64,000 nt of DNA. It comes from Pseudomonas fluorescens HK44 (GTDB lineage: Bacteria; Pseudomonadota; Gammaproteobacteria; Pseudomonadales; Pseudomonadaceae). The notes under the pieces were generated by a model. It had not been told where the DNA came from. It searched no databases and saw only the letters and a program-made list of their open reading frames with translations. The translations under genes were made by a program, and so were the position numbers. Shown one piece after another: positions 62,677-64,000 of the stretch. The first letter of the stretch is position 1; every line of letters starts with the position of its first letter. The DNA lies in assembly GCF_000217955.3 (NCBI RefSeq), contig NZ_AFOY02000016.1, positions 1 through 64,000 on the forward strand, read 5' to 3'.

Positions 62677-64000
62677 TTAGTGGTGGCTGGAGCGTCCGGT
62701 CATTTCCAGTGCCATTTCGCTGGCATAGCTGTCGGTCATGCCGGCGATGAAGTCGATCATGCGTAAAAACGAGTTATGCAAAGGGCCGTGCGGGTCGGGT
62801 GCATTATTGCCCAGCAGATCGAGTATGCGCTGGTTCTTGAACGAAGCCGTGCGACCACCGTGCTGTTCCAGTGCCGCCCCACAAAAGCCATTCAGCAGAA
62901 TTTCCAGTGTGGTGTAAGCGCCGATTTCATGCAGGGTTTTGCGTTTGTCCTGGAAGATTTTTTTACGCGCCATGTCCTTGGCATTCAGTACGCAACGCTT
63001 GGCGGGCCCGTGCATGTGTTCTACCAGATCGCCGTGAAGGGTGCCGGCCAATAGCGCGTCCTGCTGCTCGACGAATGCTCGTGCTGCAGCGTTGGTCAGG
63101 TGCTCGATGGCTTTGCCGCGAAGAATTGCCAGTTTGCGGCGACGCGAGTCATCGGGGCCGAGTTGACGGTAGGTTTCCGGCAGATCATCACCGACCAGGC
63201 CGAGCAACAGGGATTCCACCTCGGCGTACTCCAGAAGCTCCATCTCCAGGCCATCTTCAAGGTCGATCAAGGCGTAGCAGATGTCGTCGGCGGCTTCCAT
63301 CAGGTAGACCAGAGGATGTCGGGCCCAGCGCTGTTCCTCGAGTTGAGGCAGGCCGAGTTTCTGCGCAATCTGCTCCAGCAGGGGCAGTTCACTTTGATAG
63401 CAACCGAACTTGTGTTTTTTGTAACCCAGCGAATCGGCATGGCGCGCGGTCCACGGATATTTCAGATAGGTGCCCAGCGTTGCGTAAGTCAGGCGTGTGC
63501 CGCCGTCAAACTGGTGGTATTCCAGTTGGGTCAGGACCCTGAAGCCCTGGGCGTTGCCCTCGAAGTTGAGGAAATCGTTGCGTTCGACTTCGCTCATGGC
63601 GTCCAGCCAGCCTTTATCCGCGGCTTGTTGGAACCAGTAGCGGATGGCGTCTTCACCCGAGTGGCCAAAGGGTGGGTTGCCAATGTCGTGGGCCAGGCAC
63701 GCGGACTGCACCACCATGCCCAGATCGCTAGGCTCGCACCAGTCGGGCAGGGCGCTGCGGATGGTTTCACCGACGCGCATACCCAATGAGCGCCCCACGC
63801 AACTGACTTCCAGTGAGTGGGTCAGGCGCGTGTGGATATGGTCATTGCTGGACACCGGGTGGACCTGGGTCTTGCGCCCAAGACGGCGGAAGGCTCCGGA
63901 GAAAATGACCCGGTCGTGGTCTTTATGGAAGGGGCTGCGACCGAGCTCTTCCGGGCTATGCAGCGGTTTTCCGAGGCGTTCACGATTAAGCAGGGTATGC
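62677..64000 (-). CDS. dGTP triphosphohydrolase-like protein (HD), 5' end beyond window
   Basis: 441 codons visible, with the frame open to the right edge ([19 protein letters not shown] is the first visible part), so only a few N-terminal residues are missing. HD-domain metal residues: [13 protein letters not shown] and [33 protein letters not shown] is a dGTPase signature. It hydrolyses dNTPs to nucleoside and triphosphate. The size fits the shorter Dgt-like group (about 443 residues) rather than E. coli Dgt (505). Confidence 0.92.
   Translation of the reverse strand, partial: HTLLNRERLGKPLHSPEELGRSPFHKDHDRVIFSGAFRRLGRKTQVHPVSSNDHIHTRLTHSLEVSCVGRSLGMRVGETIRSALPDWCEPSDLGMVVQSACLAHDIGNPPFGHSGEDAIRYWFQQAADKGWLDAMSEVERNDFLNFEGNAQGFRVLTQLEYHQFDGGTRLTYATLGTYLKYPWTARHADSLGYKKHKFGCYQSELPLLEQIAQKLGLPQLEEQRWARHPLVYLMEAADDICYALIDLEDGLEMELLEYAEVESLLLGLVGDDLPETYRQLGPDDSRRRKLAILRGKAIEHLTNAAARAFVEQQDALLAGTLHGDLVEHMHGPAKRCVLNAKDMARKKIFQDKRKTLHEIGAYTTLEILLNGFCGAALEQHGGRTASFKNQRILDLLGNNAPDPHGPLHNSFLRMIDFIAGMTDSYASEMALEMTGRSSHH

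Overview
The window looks like chromosomal DNA of a fluorescent Pseudomonas (P. fluorescens group, by inference). Supporting signs are an oprI lipoprotein gene, earP next to efp with Arg32 in EF-P, adjacent ohr and ohrR genes, class I and class II DAHP synthases, cysB, and many Pseudomonas-type REP/REPIN repeats. Most genes are ordinary core genes with high GC, which gives long antisense shadow frames. No rRNA, tRNA, CRISPR array or prophage was seen.

Layout. 1-322: remnant of a group II intron (reverse-transcriptase fragment with stops, joined to the intron 3' end). 0.5-2.9 kb: short-chain dehydrogenase, FadR-type regulator and a DUF1989 (urea carboxylase-associated) protein. 3.0-11.6 kb: a small DUF2897 membrane protein and the complete kdpFABC-kdpDE potassium uptake operon, with REPINs on both sides of kdpC. 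11.8-15.5 kb: patatin-like phospholipase, small lipoprotein, CHAD protein, thioesterase, small membrane protein. 15.6-17.0 kb: an IS110-family (IS1111-type) element inside a REPIN, with a probable 3' bridge RNA. 17.0-26.9 kb: chemoreceptor, tatD, MltF-like transglycosylase, DoxX, greB, FtsX-type ABC exporter divergent from tesA. 27-35.8 kb: L,D-transpeptidase, oprI, GNAT, class I DAHP synthase, PilZ protein, thioredoxin-like protein, PanE-like reductase, cytosolic 5'-nucleotidase, Usp, cysB, Gre-like factor. 35.9-41 kb: earP-efp, ohr-ohrR, TauE exporter, LysR regulator, DUF1127. 41-50 kb: AlkZ-like glycosylase, class II DAHP synthase, methyltransferase-like protein, crotonase, DEAD-box helicase with a long leader, DODA-like dioxygenase, tpm, htpX. 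50.6-57.4 kb: AlaA-like aminotransferase, msrB, a glutathione peroxidase-OhrR-like operon, hybrid histidine kinase, DUF815 ATPase coupled to free-methionine sulfoxide reductase. 57.4-62.4 kb: a BvgS/EvgS/RocS-type phosphorelay kinase, its LuxR-type regulator and a RocR-like stand-alone receiver. 62.7-64.0 kb: dGTPase cut by the window edge.

Functional themes. Oxidative damage defence and repair is spread across the second half (Ohr/OhrR, Gpx with a second OhrR-like regulator, MsrB, fRMsr, HtpX). Signal transduction is represented by KdpDE, a chemoreceptor, a two-REC hybrid kinase and a Roc-like relay. The most unusual items are the bridge-RNA transposon whose candidate guide matches its REP flank, the Roc-like locus whose RocR-like protein has no EAL domain and is followed by a coupled 43-codon ORF, and the decayed group II intron.
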